Made by a program: the position numbers and the translations under genes. Below, piece by piece: positions 16,387 to 21,447 of a stretch of DNA of 24,924 bases. Positions within the stretch are counted from its first letter, which is position 1. Every line of letters starts with the position of its first letter. The DNA is from a virus: positions 1 through 24,924 of the IMG/VR virus record IMGVR_UViG_3300042556_000915; one strand, 5' to 3'. The notes under the pieces are model-generated. The model searched no databases, was not told the origin of the DNA, and saw only the letters and a program-made list of their open reading frames with translations.

Positions 16387-16563
16387 ATGGATAATGTATT
16401 AGAGTTAGAAATCTACCCAAGCGGTTGGCTAGATTTCAACCTTGCTCGTGAGTTGTATGTTGGTGTTGACTTGAAGGCTGTTGTTGTGGTAGTTTTGGCA
16501 GTAGCAACAATTAAGTTCATAGCACCACGAATTAGAAAAGCAAGAAGAATTACACGCCGATAG
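16387..16563 (+). CDS. Small single-span membrane protein, 58 aa
   Basis: The product MDNVLELEIYPSGW... has one hydrophobic segment at about residues 26-46 (VGVDLKAVVVVVLAVATIKFIA). A strongly basic tail (PRIRKARRITRR) follows, predicting the C-terminus inside the cell. There is no signal cleavage site. I chose the ATG at 16387 by analogy with the other leaders; an in-frame ATG at 16378 lies inside the ribosome binding sequence. It could be a holin-like or membrane-anchoring accessory protein, but nothing in the sequence decides this. Confidence 0.65.
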   Translation: MDNVLELEIYPSGWLDFNLARELYVGVDLKAVVVVVLAVATIKFIAPRIRKARRITRR

Positions 16564-16570
16564 TTGCGGA

Positions 16571-16641
16571 TGGTTGGTGTTCTGTCTTAAGACAGGACAT
16601 CTTCCACCTACAACTAAACAGATGTAGGAAGAAAGGATGAA
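16571..16641 (+). promoter_or_regulatory. CTTAAG-hairpin leader, copy 5 (two abutting hairpins)
   Basis: Hairpin I (16571-16606) has basal TGG/CCA, a TT/TT internal loop and a 13-bp apical stem ending in CTTAAG. One T-G wobble lies in the GTTCTG/CAGGAC arms. Hairpin II (16607-16628) follows without a gap: CCTACA/TGTAGG with a loop starting ACTAA. GAAAGGATGAA is at 16631-16641 and ATG at 16646. ACATCT (16597-16602) could alternatively pair with AGATGT (16620-16625), which would disrupt both hairpins and is a possible switch. Confidence 0.72.
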
Positions 16642-16645
16642 ATAA

Positions 16646-16786
16646 ATGAGTAAGGAAGTATGGGCCTCATCAGTAAGCGCAGAAATGACTAAAGGAATGA
16701 CGGATAACGAGATAGAAATACTTATCGCTGATTTAGATGACGCGGTAATGCTAGTTTGCCAAGACTACGGGATAGGGGCTAACTAA
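16646..16786 (+). CDS. Hypothetical small acidic protein, 46 aa
   Basis: Reads MSKEVWASSVSAEMTKGMTD... and ends VCQDYGIGAN. It is acidic and helical, with no recognised domain. The start is well supported: GAAAGGATGAA of leader copy 5 ends 4 nt upstream. Its TAA overlaps the ATG of the next gene (TAATG), so the pair is coupled. Function unknown. Confidence 0.7.
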   Translation: MSKEVWASSVSAEMTKGMTDNEIEILIADLDDAVMLVCQDYGIGAN

Positions 16787-16962
16787 TGTTAGATGAAACT
16801 ACGGAAGGCGACATTCATAAAATGATTGACCTTTTACATGACACTAATGTAAAACTTTATTTATGTCAGATAGATGATTACGTTCCTTATTACAGGGATG
16901 GATTAAGACGTGTTCAAGATTTCTTATTGAGTTTAATAAACGAGGGACATGTTTCTGATTAA
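16786..16962 (+). CDS. Hypothetical small protein, 58 aa
   Basis: Reads MLDETTEGDIHKMIDLLHDTN... and ends SLINEGHVSD. It is mostly helical and acidic, with one cysteine and no membrane segment. Translation is coupled to the 46-aa gene through TAATG. The stop lies 8 bp before the basal stem of the next CTTAAG leader. No family is recognised. Confidence 0.68.
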   Translation: MLDETTEGDIHKMIDLLHDTNVKLYLCQIDDYVPYYRDGLRRVQDFLLSLINEGHVSD

Positions 16963-16967
16963 AGGTG

Positions 16968-17034
16968 GATGATTAACTTCTTGTCTTAAGACAGGAAGTT
17001 TTTCACCTGCAACTAAGCAGGAAGAAAGGATGAA
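16968..17034 (+). promoter_or_regulatory. CTTAAG-hairpin leader, copy 6 (two abutting hairpins)
   Basis: Hairpin I has basal pairs TGA/TCA (16970-16972 with 17003-17005), a TT/TT internal loop and a 13-bp apical stem centred on CTTAAG with a single T-G wobble. Hairpin II (17006-17021) abuts it: CCTGC/GCAGG with loop AACTAA. GAAAGGATGAA (17024-17034) precedes ATG at 17039. The internal loop lies at the same distance from the centre as in copies 5 and 7. Confidence 0.75.
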
Positions 17035-17038
17035 CAAG

Positions 17039-17080
17039 ATGTACGATTACAAGATAAGAATAGGAGTAAATAAGCGATGA
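17039..17080 (+). CDS. 13-codon leader ORF, relic or duplicate of the 17252 gene start
   Basis: ATG at 17039, directly behind the GAAAGGATGAA leader, reads MYDYKIRIGVNKR and stops at TGA (17078-17080). Its stop overlaps the next gene's ATG (ATGA). The first eight residues MYDYKIRI are identical to the start of the 55-aa protein at 17252, and 24 of the first 27 bases match. It may be a truncated duplicate, or a short peptide whose translation delivers ribosomes to the 17077 gene. An in-frame ATG at 17030 would add MNK. Confidence 0.5.
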   Translation: MYDYKIRIGVNKR

Positions 17081-17259
17081 ACTTTTATTACATAACACTT
17101 AACTATGAATACTTTACAATAAATACTTGTGTTGACGCAGACACAGAAGAAGAGGCCAAGCGGCGGGCTTTGGGGTTATTAGATACTCAAGGTATTAACT
17201 TAGGTACCCCGCCTTATGGTTATGAAGTCGAGTTGGAAGGTAGTTACTCTGATGTATGA
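17077..17259 (+). CDS. Small protein, 60 aa, beta-strand/helix type
   Basis: Reads MNFYYITLNYEYFTINTCVDADTEEEAKRRALGLL... The pattern of an alternating hydrophobic strand followed by an acidic A-DxEEEA helix occurs in many small phage proteins. The 62-aa protein at 18758 has the same layout. Its start overlaps the 13-codon ORF stop by 4 nt and its end overlaps the 17252 gene by 8 nt, so it is embedded in a coupled chain. Function unknown. Confidence 0.68.
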   Translation: MNFYYITLNYEYFTINTCVDADTEEEAKRRALGLLDTQGINLGTPPYGYEVELEGSYSDV

Positions 17260-17419
17260 CTACAAGATAAGAATACGTGAAGCCAACGGGTGCTATGAAA
17301 CTTTCAACGAGTCTAATGGTGAGTTGGCTTTCGCTGATACTCTAACCGAGATAGCCAAGTACGCTATTAGTAATGGTTTAGGCTTAGAGTTTGAAGATTG
17401 GGATGATGATGATGACTAA
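17252..17419 (+). CDS. Hypothetical acidic protein, 55 aa
   Basis: Reads MYDYKIRIREANGCYETF... and ends EFEDWDDDDD. I took the start at 17252 because MYDYKIRI is also the start of the short ORF at 17039 and because the 8-bp overlap with the preceding gene is modest. An in-frame ATG at 17216 would give an implausible basic extension inside the upstream gene. The poly-Asp tail is encoded by GATGATGATGAC, which also supplies start codons for the next gene in another frame. No family is recognised. Confidence 0.65.
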   Translation: MYDYKIRIREANGCYETFNESNGELAFADTLTEIAKYAISNGLGLEFEDWDDDDD

Positions 17420-17744
17420 TCAAATTCCACAGACATTACTTGACCGCCTTTGGTATGAAGTTTTTGGCAGTAGTATGACGCCAAGATTTCTTGAAGAGTT
17501 AAAGTTTATCAACGGAAATTGGGAGTCTGCTGACGCTGTAAAAATTTTATTTAGTGAGGATGAAGACGAGGACAAAATAAAAACTAAAACTATCACACAG
17601 ATGGATTTGTTTTGGGCCTGGTTGCAATTAGTAGAGAGTGGATGTTATCATTGTGGTAGTTACTCAGTTGGTGACCTTGAATCTCTTGACTCATGTTCTC
17701 ACATAATAATTCAACAAGCATTGTGGGGGGAGGTAAAATACTAA
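17403..17744 (+). CDS. Hypothetical protein, about 113 aa
   Basis: The start is ambiguous. ATG codons at 17391, 17403, 17406, 17409 and 17412 are all in frame because they overlap the poly-Asp codons of the previous gene. I report 17403. The product (TNQIPQTLLDRLWYEVFGSS...) is acidic and has aromatic-rich segments (MDLFWAWLQLVESG) and a CYHCGSY pair that might bind metal. Its TAA overlaps the next ATG by one base. No domain is recognised. Confidence 0.62.
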   Translation: MMMMTNQIPQTLLDRLWYEVFGSSMTPRFLEELKFINGNWESADAVKILFSEDEDEDKIKTKTITQMDLFWAWLQLVESGCYHCGSYSVGDLESLDSCSHIIIQQALWGEVKY

Positions 17745-17956
17745 TGGCACTACCAATCTTAGAGAAGCACACACAAATGGAGTTAACAGTTAATGTATCC
17801 GCTTGTCAGATTTTTGAGAATGAAGGAAGGTACACGCTGTATTCGGTGGAGGTGTATGACTCAAACAGCGATAGCGTGGTACCTCTAGGCTCGTCTCAGT
17901 TAGAAAATCTAGCCGAGGCAATAGCCGAAGCGTTCTCAACACTTCGCATAAATTAG
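17744..17956 (+). CDS. Hypothetical protein, 70 aa
   Basis: Reads MALPILEKHTQMELTVNVSAC... and ends AEAFSTLRIN. It has strand-rich middle segments (RYTLYSVEVYDSNSD) and a C-terminal acidic helix. The start at 17744 overlaps the previous stop (TAATG) and is preceded by GGGGGGAGG about 10 nt upstream, a strong ribosome site. A longer reading from 17693 would begin inside the upstream gene and is less likely. Leader copy 7 begins right after its stop. Confidence 0.66.
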   Translation: MALPILEKHTQMELTVNVSACQIFENEGRYTLYSVEVYDSNSDSVVPLGSSQLENLAEAIAEAFSTLRIN

Positions 17957-17959
17957 TTG

Positions 17960-18041
17960 CGGATGATTGAAGTTGTGTCTTAAGACAGAACTTCTTTCAT
18001 CTGTACCTACCGTGGGTATGGAATAAAAATAAAAGGATGAA
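17960..18041 (+). promoter_or_regulatory. CTTAAG-hairpin leader, copy 7
   Basis: Hairpin I is a 13-bp apical stem (17969-17994) with one G-G mismatch. Below it is a TT/TT internal loop at 17967-17968 and 17995-17996, then a basal stem GGATGA/TCATCT reaching about 17961-18002. Hairpin II (18006-18021) pairs CCTACC with GGTA(T)GG but lacks AACTAA. AAAAGGATGAA (18031-18041) precedes ATG at 18046. The 5' sequence TTGCGGATG is shared with copy 5. Confidence 0.7.
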
Positions 18042-18045
18042 CAAG

Positions 18046-18231
18046 ATGACGATAAGAGAAGTTGAATTACCGCTTACTAACTTACAGATTAAATTACATA
18101 AGGAACTTAAAGTGGTAGAAAAGTGGCACGATAATACAGATGGTTGCGATAGTAACTCTCACTACACCGAGGGCAAGGCAGATGGTATTCGCCTAGCCCT
18201 CAAACTAATTGAAAAAGAAAATAAACGATGA
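18046..18231 (+). CDS. Hypothetical protein, 61 aa
   Basis: Reads MTIREVELPLTNLQIKLHKEL... and contains a Trp-His-Asp stretch (EKWHDNTDGCDSNSHYTEGKADG) followed by a helix. The start follows AAAAGGATGAA of leader copy 7; an in-frame ATG at 18037 lies in that sequence and would only add MNK. It is the first of a chain joined by ATGA overlaps. No family is recognised. Confidence 0.66.
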   Translation: MTIREVELPLTNLQIKLHKELKVVEKWHDNTDGCDSNSHYTEGKADGIRLALKLIEKENKR

Positions 18232-18461
18232 GTAACAACACCGACCTAGTGAAACATTTCACAGAGTTAGCAACCGCTACACACAGGTTGGCTAATGTAC
18301 TTAATGATACTTGGAGCGTATTAGATGACGACTTCGCGCACAAGGATGCACTTGCGGATGCCATAGATTTGTTTTACAATGGTGCCCGTGACCTAGACAG
18401 CCTTGCGTTCATGTTAATACTTGACGCAGAGGATGACATAAAGAGAGGGGAAAAGAAATGA
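18228..18461 (+). CDS. Hypothetical helical protein, 77 aa
   Basis: Reads MSNNTDLVKHFTELATATHRL... It is an all-helical acidic protein ending in DDIKRGEKK. The start overlaps the preceding stop by 4 nt (ATGA), and GGGGAAAAGAA before its own end serves the next gene. There is no membrane segment or motif. Function unknown. Confidence 0.68.
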   Translation: MSNNTDLVKHFTELATATHRLANVLNDTWSVLDDDFAHKDALADAIDLFYNGARDLDSLAFMLILDAEDDIKRGEKK

Positions 18462-18646
18462 ACATGTGGACACATTTAATAGCGCAGTATGCAGAGGTAT
18501 CACTAGACAAAGCAAAAGAGATTCAAGAACACATAGATGTTTATGTGTATTTGGATTGGTCTGAGTGTACTTTCCAAGAGTTTCACCTAGCAGTTAGTGA
18601 AGCAGTAAGTGATTTGGCTAACTGGAAGAAGACCAACAATGAATGA
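18458..18646 (+). CDS. Hypothetical small protein, 62 aa
   Basis: Reads MNMWTHLIAQYAEVSLDKAKE... A helical protein with a Trp/aromatic-rich centre (VYVYLDWSECTF). The start overlaps the previous stop by ATGA with GAGAGGGGAAAAG upstream as ribosome site. Its stop overlaps the following 40-aa gene by 8 bp. No family is recognised. Confidence 0.66.
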   Translation: MNMWTHLIAQYAEVSLDKAKEIQEHIDVYVYLDWSECTFQEFHLAVSEAVSDLANWKKTNNE

Positions 18647-18761
18647 GCCTGAATGGGACAAACTAATTGACGCCGACTACAAGGAATACTTAGGTGAGCG
18701 ACAACCAACAGAGGAAGAAATAGAAGACTTCCTAATAGTAAATGATAGAGGAGAATCATGA
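18639..18761 (+). CDS. Hypothetical small acidic protein, 40 aa
   Basis: Reads MNEPEWDKLIDADYKEYLG... and ends LIVNDRGES. It is very acidic. The start overlaps the previous gene by 8 bp and the stop overlaps the next by ATGA, filling an otherwise empty 110-bp hole in the chain. The beginning MNEPE resembles MINEPE of the next gene, perhaps through a small local duplication. Function unknown. Confidence 0.6.
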   Translation: MNEPEWDKLIDADYKEYLGERQPTEEEIEDFLIVNDRGES

Positions 18762-18946
18762 TAAACGAACCTGAATCAAGCAGTAACAATCTTAAATGGA
18801 GTGTATCTGTCACGATTTATGTATGGGCTGAGGATGAAAGTGAGGCCCTTGCCGATGCCGTCTCTATGCTTGAACGTGGTGGAGCGGATGATTACAGAAT
18901 AGAATCACTAGAGGGTGAGGACGTAAACGATGGAAAATATTTCTGA
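18758..18946 (+). CDS. Hypothetical small protein, 62 aa, beta-strand/helix type
   Basis: Reads MINEPESSSNNLKWSVSVTIY... A hydrophobic strand (WSVSVTIYVWA) is followed by an acidic helix (EDESEALADAVSMLERGG), the same plan as the 60-aa protein at 17077. It overlaps WhiB by 17 bp, implying coupled translation with that regulator. No named family is assigned. Confidence 0.66.
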   Translation: MINEPESSSNNLKWSVSVTIYVWAEDESEALADAVSMLERGGADDYRIESLEGEDVNDGKYF

Positions 18947-19481
18947 CTTTCAGTTGTTAAACTTAATCAGACAAAAAGGTAACTGTGCCGTAGAAAACAT
19001 AGAGCCTGAATTGTTCTTCGATGAGGAGGATACCAAGGGTTTCTACATGGAAAGATTACCTGTCTTAAGAAAGATTTGTGGTAATTGTGTAGTCAGGAAT
19101 GAATGTTTAGAGTACGCTTTACGTAATGATGTACAAGGATTTTGGGGAAGCACTACCCACCAAGAGCGCAGAGCCATCAGGAGAAGGAGTAAAATCCTAC
19201 CTAAATCCGTGACCTTTGATGCTTGGATACCCAAGATTAGTGCCTCCGAAGAGGAGGACATCATTGACAAGTACCTAAGCAGGACAAGTGTCTGTCGGAA
19301 TGGTCACCCAATTAAGACCAAGAACGACATCAACTTCCACTTCAATAGGAACCCTGAATCTTACAGGCCCTACTACATTAGGTGTAAGAAATGCGTGACT
19401 TTATCTAGTATCAAGTACAATAGCAAGGTAAAAGCGTCTCAGATTGAAGCACAGGGCCTCCTAGGGGGTACTCATGACTAA
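18930..19481 (+). CDS. WhiB-like Fe-S transcription regulator with C-terminal zinc-binding extension
   Basis: The 183-aa product has the four cysteines of the WhiB [4Fe-4S] domain (Cys19, 50, 53, 59 in NCAVENIEPELFF and ICGNCVVRNECLEYAL). After them come the turn motif GFWGS (70-74, usually G-I/V-W-G) and a basic helix (ERRAIRRRSK). WhiB proteins bind sigma-A and regulate transcription in Actinobacteria; phage copies can dominate host WhiB and affect superinfection. Unusually, about 90 residues follow with a CRNGH...RCKKC pattern (Cys122, His126, Cys152, Cys155), a probable second metal site. The gene overlaps neighbours on both sides. It is the best host indicator in the window and a plausible controller of the early-to-late switch. 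Confidence 0.88.
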   Translation: MENISDFQLLNLIRQKGNCAVENIEPELFFDEEDTKGFYMERLPVLRKICGNCVVRNECLEYALRNDVQGFWGSTTHQERRAIRRRSKILPKSVTFDAWIPKISASEEEDIIDKYLSRTSVCRNGHPIKTKNDINFHFNRNPESYRPYYIRCKKCVTLSSIKYNSKVKASQIEAQGLLGGTHD

Positions 19482-19671
19482 GACACCTGACTGGAGAGGG
19501 ATACCCACAGCCGCTTGCCCCACCTGTGGCGGCGTGTGGTTTAATGTCCCAGTTATCTTTGACCCTGAGACCTATGAACCTGCTGGATGGGGGACAGAAG
19601 CCACCTGTTTTAGTTGCGACACGCTGGTGACTGCCCCTTGTCCATTAGACCTACCTAATGCTATACTTTAA
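19474..19671 (+). CDS. Small zinc-ribbon protein, 65 aa
   Basis: Reads MTKTPDWRGIPTAACPTCGG... Two CxxC pairs (Cys15/18 and Cys45/48) flank a strand-rich segment, a classic zinc ribbon. The start overlaps WhiB by 8 bp (ATGACTAA). It is the last gene before a strong terminator. A nucleic-acid or sigma-factor interaction is plausible but not shown. Confidence 0.7.
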   Translation: MTKTPDWRGIPTAACPTCGGVWFNVPVIFDPETYEPAGWGTEATCFSCDTLVTAPCPLDLPNAIL

Positions 19672-19685
19672 TAACATTACATAAT

Positions 19686-19707
19686 ATTCCCCCCGTGAGG
19701 GGGGAAT
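19686..19707. terminator. Strong intrinsic terminator-like hairpin
   Basis: Perfect 9-bp arms ATTCCCCCC and GGGGGGAAT flank a GTGA (GNRA-type) loop. AT-rich sequence follows on both sides, including a second hairpin at 19708-19732 with 10-bp arms GTATATATTA/TAATATATAC. This closes the accessory/WhiB operon and may work in both directions. Confidence 0.72.
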
Positions 19708-19734
19708 GTATATATTAGAATATAATATATACAT

Positions 19735-19820
19735 AAGAATTAGGTTAGTAGTTGTTGCGTGTAAGTTATTCATCCTTTCTTACGCAAACCTCCTCCTCTC
19801 CGACTGCTAACCTAATTCTT
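19735..19820. repeat. Long inverted repeat enclosing an inverted start-associated sequence
   Basis: Perfect 14-bp arms AAGAATTAGGTTAG (19735-19748) and CTAACCTAATTCTT (19807-19820) are followed inward by AGT/ACT pairs. Further in, an inner stem TTGCG..TAAG pairs with CTTACGCAA. The apex holds the reverse complement of AAAGGATGAA (19769-19778), the start-associated sequence otherwise found only before early genes. On the minus strand that ATG opens a 40-codon frame running back to about 19656, which I do not call. The element sits between the terminator and the exonuclease gene. A degenerate CTTAAG half-site (GCCTTAAGACAGG, near 19823) and the ribosome site AGGAGAGG follow. Confidence 0.6.
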
Positions 19821-19846
19821 TTGCCTTAAGACAGGAGAGGAAACCT

Positions 19847-20044
19847 ATGGCAATAGAAATCAACGGCAAAACTTTGCCTGAACACATAAGTTATTCAAGT
19901 CTAACGACTTGGTTATCGTGTGGACATTTGTATTTATTAACTCGAATCATGACAATAGAAGAAGAACCTAGTGCTTGGTTATTCGGTGGTAGTGCTGTAC
20001 ACAGAGCCACAGAATTGTATGACAAGCAGAGAGAGGGAGAATGA
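19847..20044 (+). CDS. Cas4/RecB-like PD-(D/E)XK exonuclease, N-terminal part (split gene)
   Basis: The 65-aa product (ISYSSLTTWLSCGHLYLLTRIM...SAWLFGGSAVHRATELYD) corresponds to the N-terminus of the Cas4-like exonuclease common in actinophages. It carries the first Fe-S cysteine (Cys25) and the conserved His of the GGSAVH motif (His52). Catalytic Asp, Glu/Asp and Lys are absent here; they lie in the separate ORF at 20382-21026. Its TGA overlaps the ATG of a transglycosylase gene by 4 nt, so the interruption is clean. The two parts could assemble into one enzyme, or this part could be a remnant. The gene has an AGGAGAGG ribosome site. Confidence 0.75.
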   Translation: MAIEINGKTLPEHISYSSLTTWLSCGHLYLLTRIMTIEEEPSAWLFGGSAVHRATELYDKQREGE

Positions 20045-20391
20045 TAACCCCACCTCCATTACCACCTGATATTGTTGAAGAAATATTTATCAACGACCCA
20101 AGATATTCGCAAAGAGCAGACAGGTCACGAACTAAAGTACTTAAATACATAGTGACAGAAGAAGGACTTCAAGAAGCCAAGTGTGCTGATGAGATAGTTT
20201 ATGCTGAGTCAAGATGGAATGACAGAAGTATCAACGTCTTTAGTGGTGCTTGGGGATTGTTTCAGTTGATGCACAAAGACAAGAAGTGGAATGTAATCCA
20301 ACAGACCAAACTTGCAGTCGCCTATGCTAAGCATAGGTATGATGGATTTTGTAATGCCTTAAACGAGAGGAAGCAAAAGGGATGGTGGTAG
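20041..20391 (+). CDS. Lytic transglycosylase (SLT-like) inserted within the exonuclease gene
   Basis: The 116-aa product has the goose-lysozyme/SLT signature: catalytic Glu56 in YAESRW, GAWGLFQLM, and the terminal YAKHRYDGFCNALNERKQKGWW, which matches the usual 'YI..RYG.pc.A..f...kgWY' ending. Such enzymes cleave peptidoglycan between MurNAc and GlcNAc with 1,6-anhydro formation. No signal peptide or membrane segment is seen, so a holin or virion delivery would be needed. It overlaps the upstream exonuclease fragment by 4 bp and the downstream one by 10 bp. It may be the endolysin or an entry enzyme. The location in a replication block, between two halves of one nuclease, is odd. Confidence 0.82.
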   Translation: MITPPPLPPDIVEEIFINDPRYSQRADRSRTKVLKYIVTEEGLQEAKCADEIVYAESRWNDRSINVFSGAWGLFQLMHKDKKWNVIQQTKLAVAYAKHRYDGFCNALNERKQKGWW

Positions 20392-21026
20392 ATAAGATTT
20401 GGCAGACAGCGTGGGAGGAAGAAACTCTTAACGCTAAGCCTGATGAATGGCGTGTCACTAAGTCTAGTCAAACCAAGGCTAACCCTGATGGTGAGAACTA
20501 TCAGTGGTGGAATGAGAATGGCAAGGCCATGCTTCAGTCTTGGATTGCTTGGCGTGATGCTGTTGATTGGAAGATATGGCGAGCACCTGACAACAGGTTA
20601 GCCATTGAATTAGATTTCATAGTAAATATGAATGATGTACCAGTAAAGATGAGCATTGACCGTATCTTCGAGCGTCCTGATGGCGAGTTAGTAATAGTAG
20701 ACCTTAAGACAGGAAAACGTACGCCTAGTTCTGATTTACAATTAGCGTTCTATGCCACTGGCATTGACTTGGTGTATGGTATTCGTCCTAGATGGGGCAC
20801 ATACTGGATGGCAAGGAAGGCTGGTACTGAGGGAATAACAGACCTTGACGGGTATCCAAGTAAACAGATTATGGATATCGTGACAGGCTTTGAGAAAGCA
20901 AGAAGGGCTGGCATATTCCTACCCAACCACGGGCACTGCCACATGTGCTCAGCAAGAGAGTTCTGCGAATGGTATCCACTAGCAGATACAAAAAAGATAC
21001 CGATATATATTGAGGAGAAAAAATAA
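20382..21026 (+). CDS. Cas4/RecB-like PD-(D/E)XK exonuclease, C-terminal catalytic part (split gene)
   Basis: The 214-aa product starts MVVDKIWQTAWEEE and carries the catalytic core: Asp93 in IDRI, Asp107-x-Lys109 in VIVDLKTGK, and Gln120...Tyr124 in DLQLAFY. The tail has HCHMCSAREFC with three Fe-S cysteines (186, 189, 195). The fourth cysteine and conserved His are in the separate N-terminal ORF at 19847. The segment YGIRPRWGTYWMARK is typical of actinophage homologues. The family processes DNA ends in recombination and replication. Translation could begin at ATG 20382 by coupling to the transglycosylase gene it overlaps. Whether the core works alone or needs the N-terminal piece is unknown. 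Confidence 0.85.
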   Translation: MVVDKIWQTAWEEETLNAKPDEWRVTKSSQTKANPDGENYQWWNENGKAMLQSWIAWRDAVDWKIWRAPDNRLAIELDFIVNMNDVPVKMSIDRIFERPDGELVIVDLKTGKRTPSSDLQLAFYATGIDLVYGIRPRWGTYWMARKAGTEGITDLDGYPSKQIMDIVTGFEKARRAGIFLPNHGHCHMCSAREFCEWYPLADTKKIPIYIEEKK

Positions 21027-21439
21027 TGTCGGAAGAATGGAAGTTCCAATCATCCTTTAAGGGTGGTTACAAGGAACAAGACATGACAAACATTCGTGGC
21101 AACACGATTGACGAGTTCGTTAAAAACCTAATGGCTTTTGATGACTCAGTTGTTGAACTGATAAACAAGATTAGTAGCAACCTCAAGGTTGCTGGTACTC
21201 TTGCCCCACTTACAACATCATTGGCTACTACTAACACTGCTGTTACTACATCAGCGATAGATAGTTGGTCACCAACACCACCATCTGTTTCAATTCCAAG
21301 TGAGGGTCAGGCACCAGTATGTGTGCATGGTCCAATGAAGTGGATGGAAGGTGTATCCAGTAAGACTGGCAAGCCTTACAAGTTCTGGGCCTGTACTGGG
21401 CCAAGGGCTACACAATGTAAGCCAGTTAACCCTAAGTAA
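21026..21439 (+). CDS. Zinc-ribbon DNA-binding-type protein, 137 aa
   Basis: The start overlaps the exonuclease stop (TAATG). The N-terminal half (MSEEWKFQSSFKGGYKEQD...) is helical, a Thr/Ser/Pro-rich linker follows, and the C-terminus has CVHGPMKWMEGVSSKTGKPY and FWACTGPRATQCKP. The likely ligands are Cys99, His101, Cys123 and Cys131, a topoisomerase-like zinc ribbon. This type of protein regularly follows the Cas4-like nuclease in actinophages and is a candidate single-strand DNA-binding or nuclease partner; the role is inference. Confidence 0.65.
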   Translation: MSEEWKFQSSFKGGYKEQDMTNIRGNTIDEFVKNLMAFDDSVVELINKISSNLKVAGTLAPLTTSLATTNTAVTTSAIDSWSPTPPSVSIPSEGQAPVCVHGPMKWMEGVSSKTGKPYKFWACTGPRATQCKPVNPK

Positions 21440-21447
21440 AAAGATAT

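Noticed and set aside
15512-18041. CTTAAG repeats considered as a CRISPR array
   Set aside because: Spacing is irregular (hundreds of bp), repeat units vary, and the intervals are genes rather than spacers.
19059-19070. CCTGTCTTAAGA inside whiB, and CCTTAAGACAGGA at 20702-20714 inside the nuclease
   Set aside because: They match the hairpin core only in part, cannot form the full stem, and lie in coding sequence; chance or weak protein sites cannot be told apart.
20041-20391. Interrupting ORF considered as an intein or homing endonuclease
   Set aside because: It has its own start and stop, no splice-junction residues or HNH/LAGLIDADG motifs, and a clear SLT transglycosylase signature.
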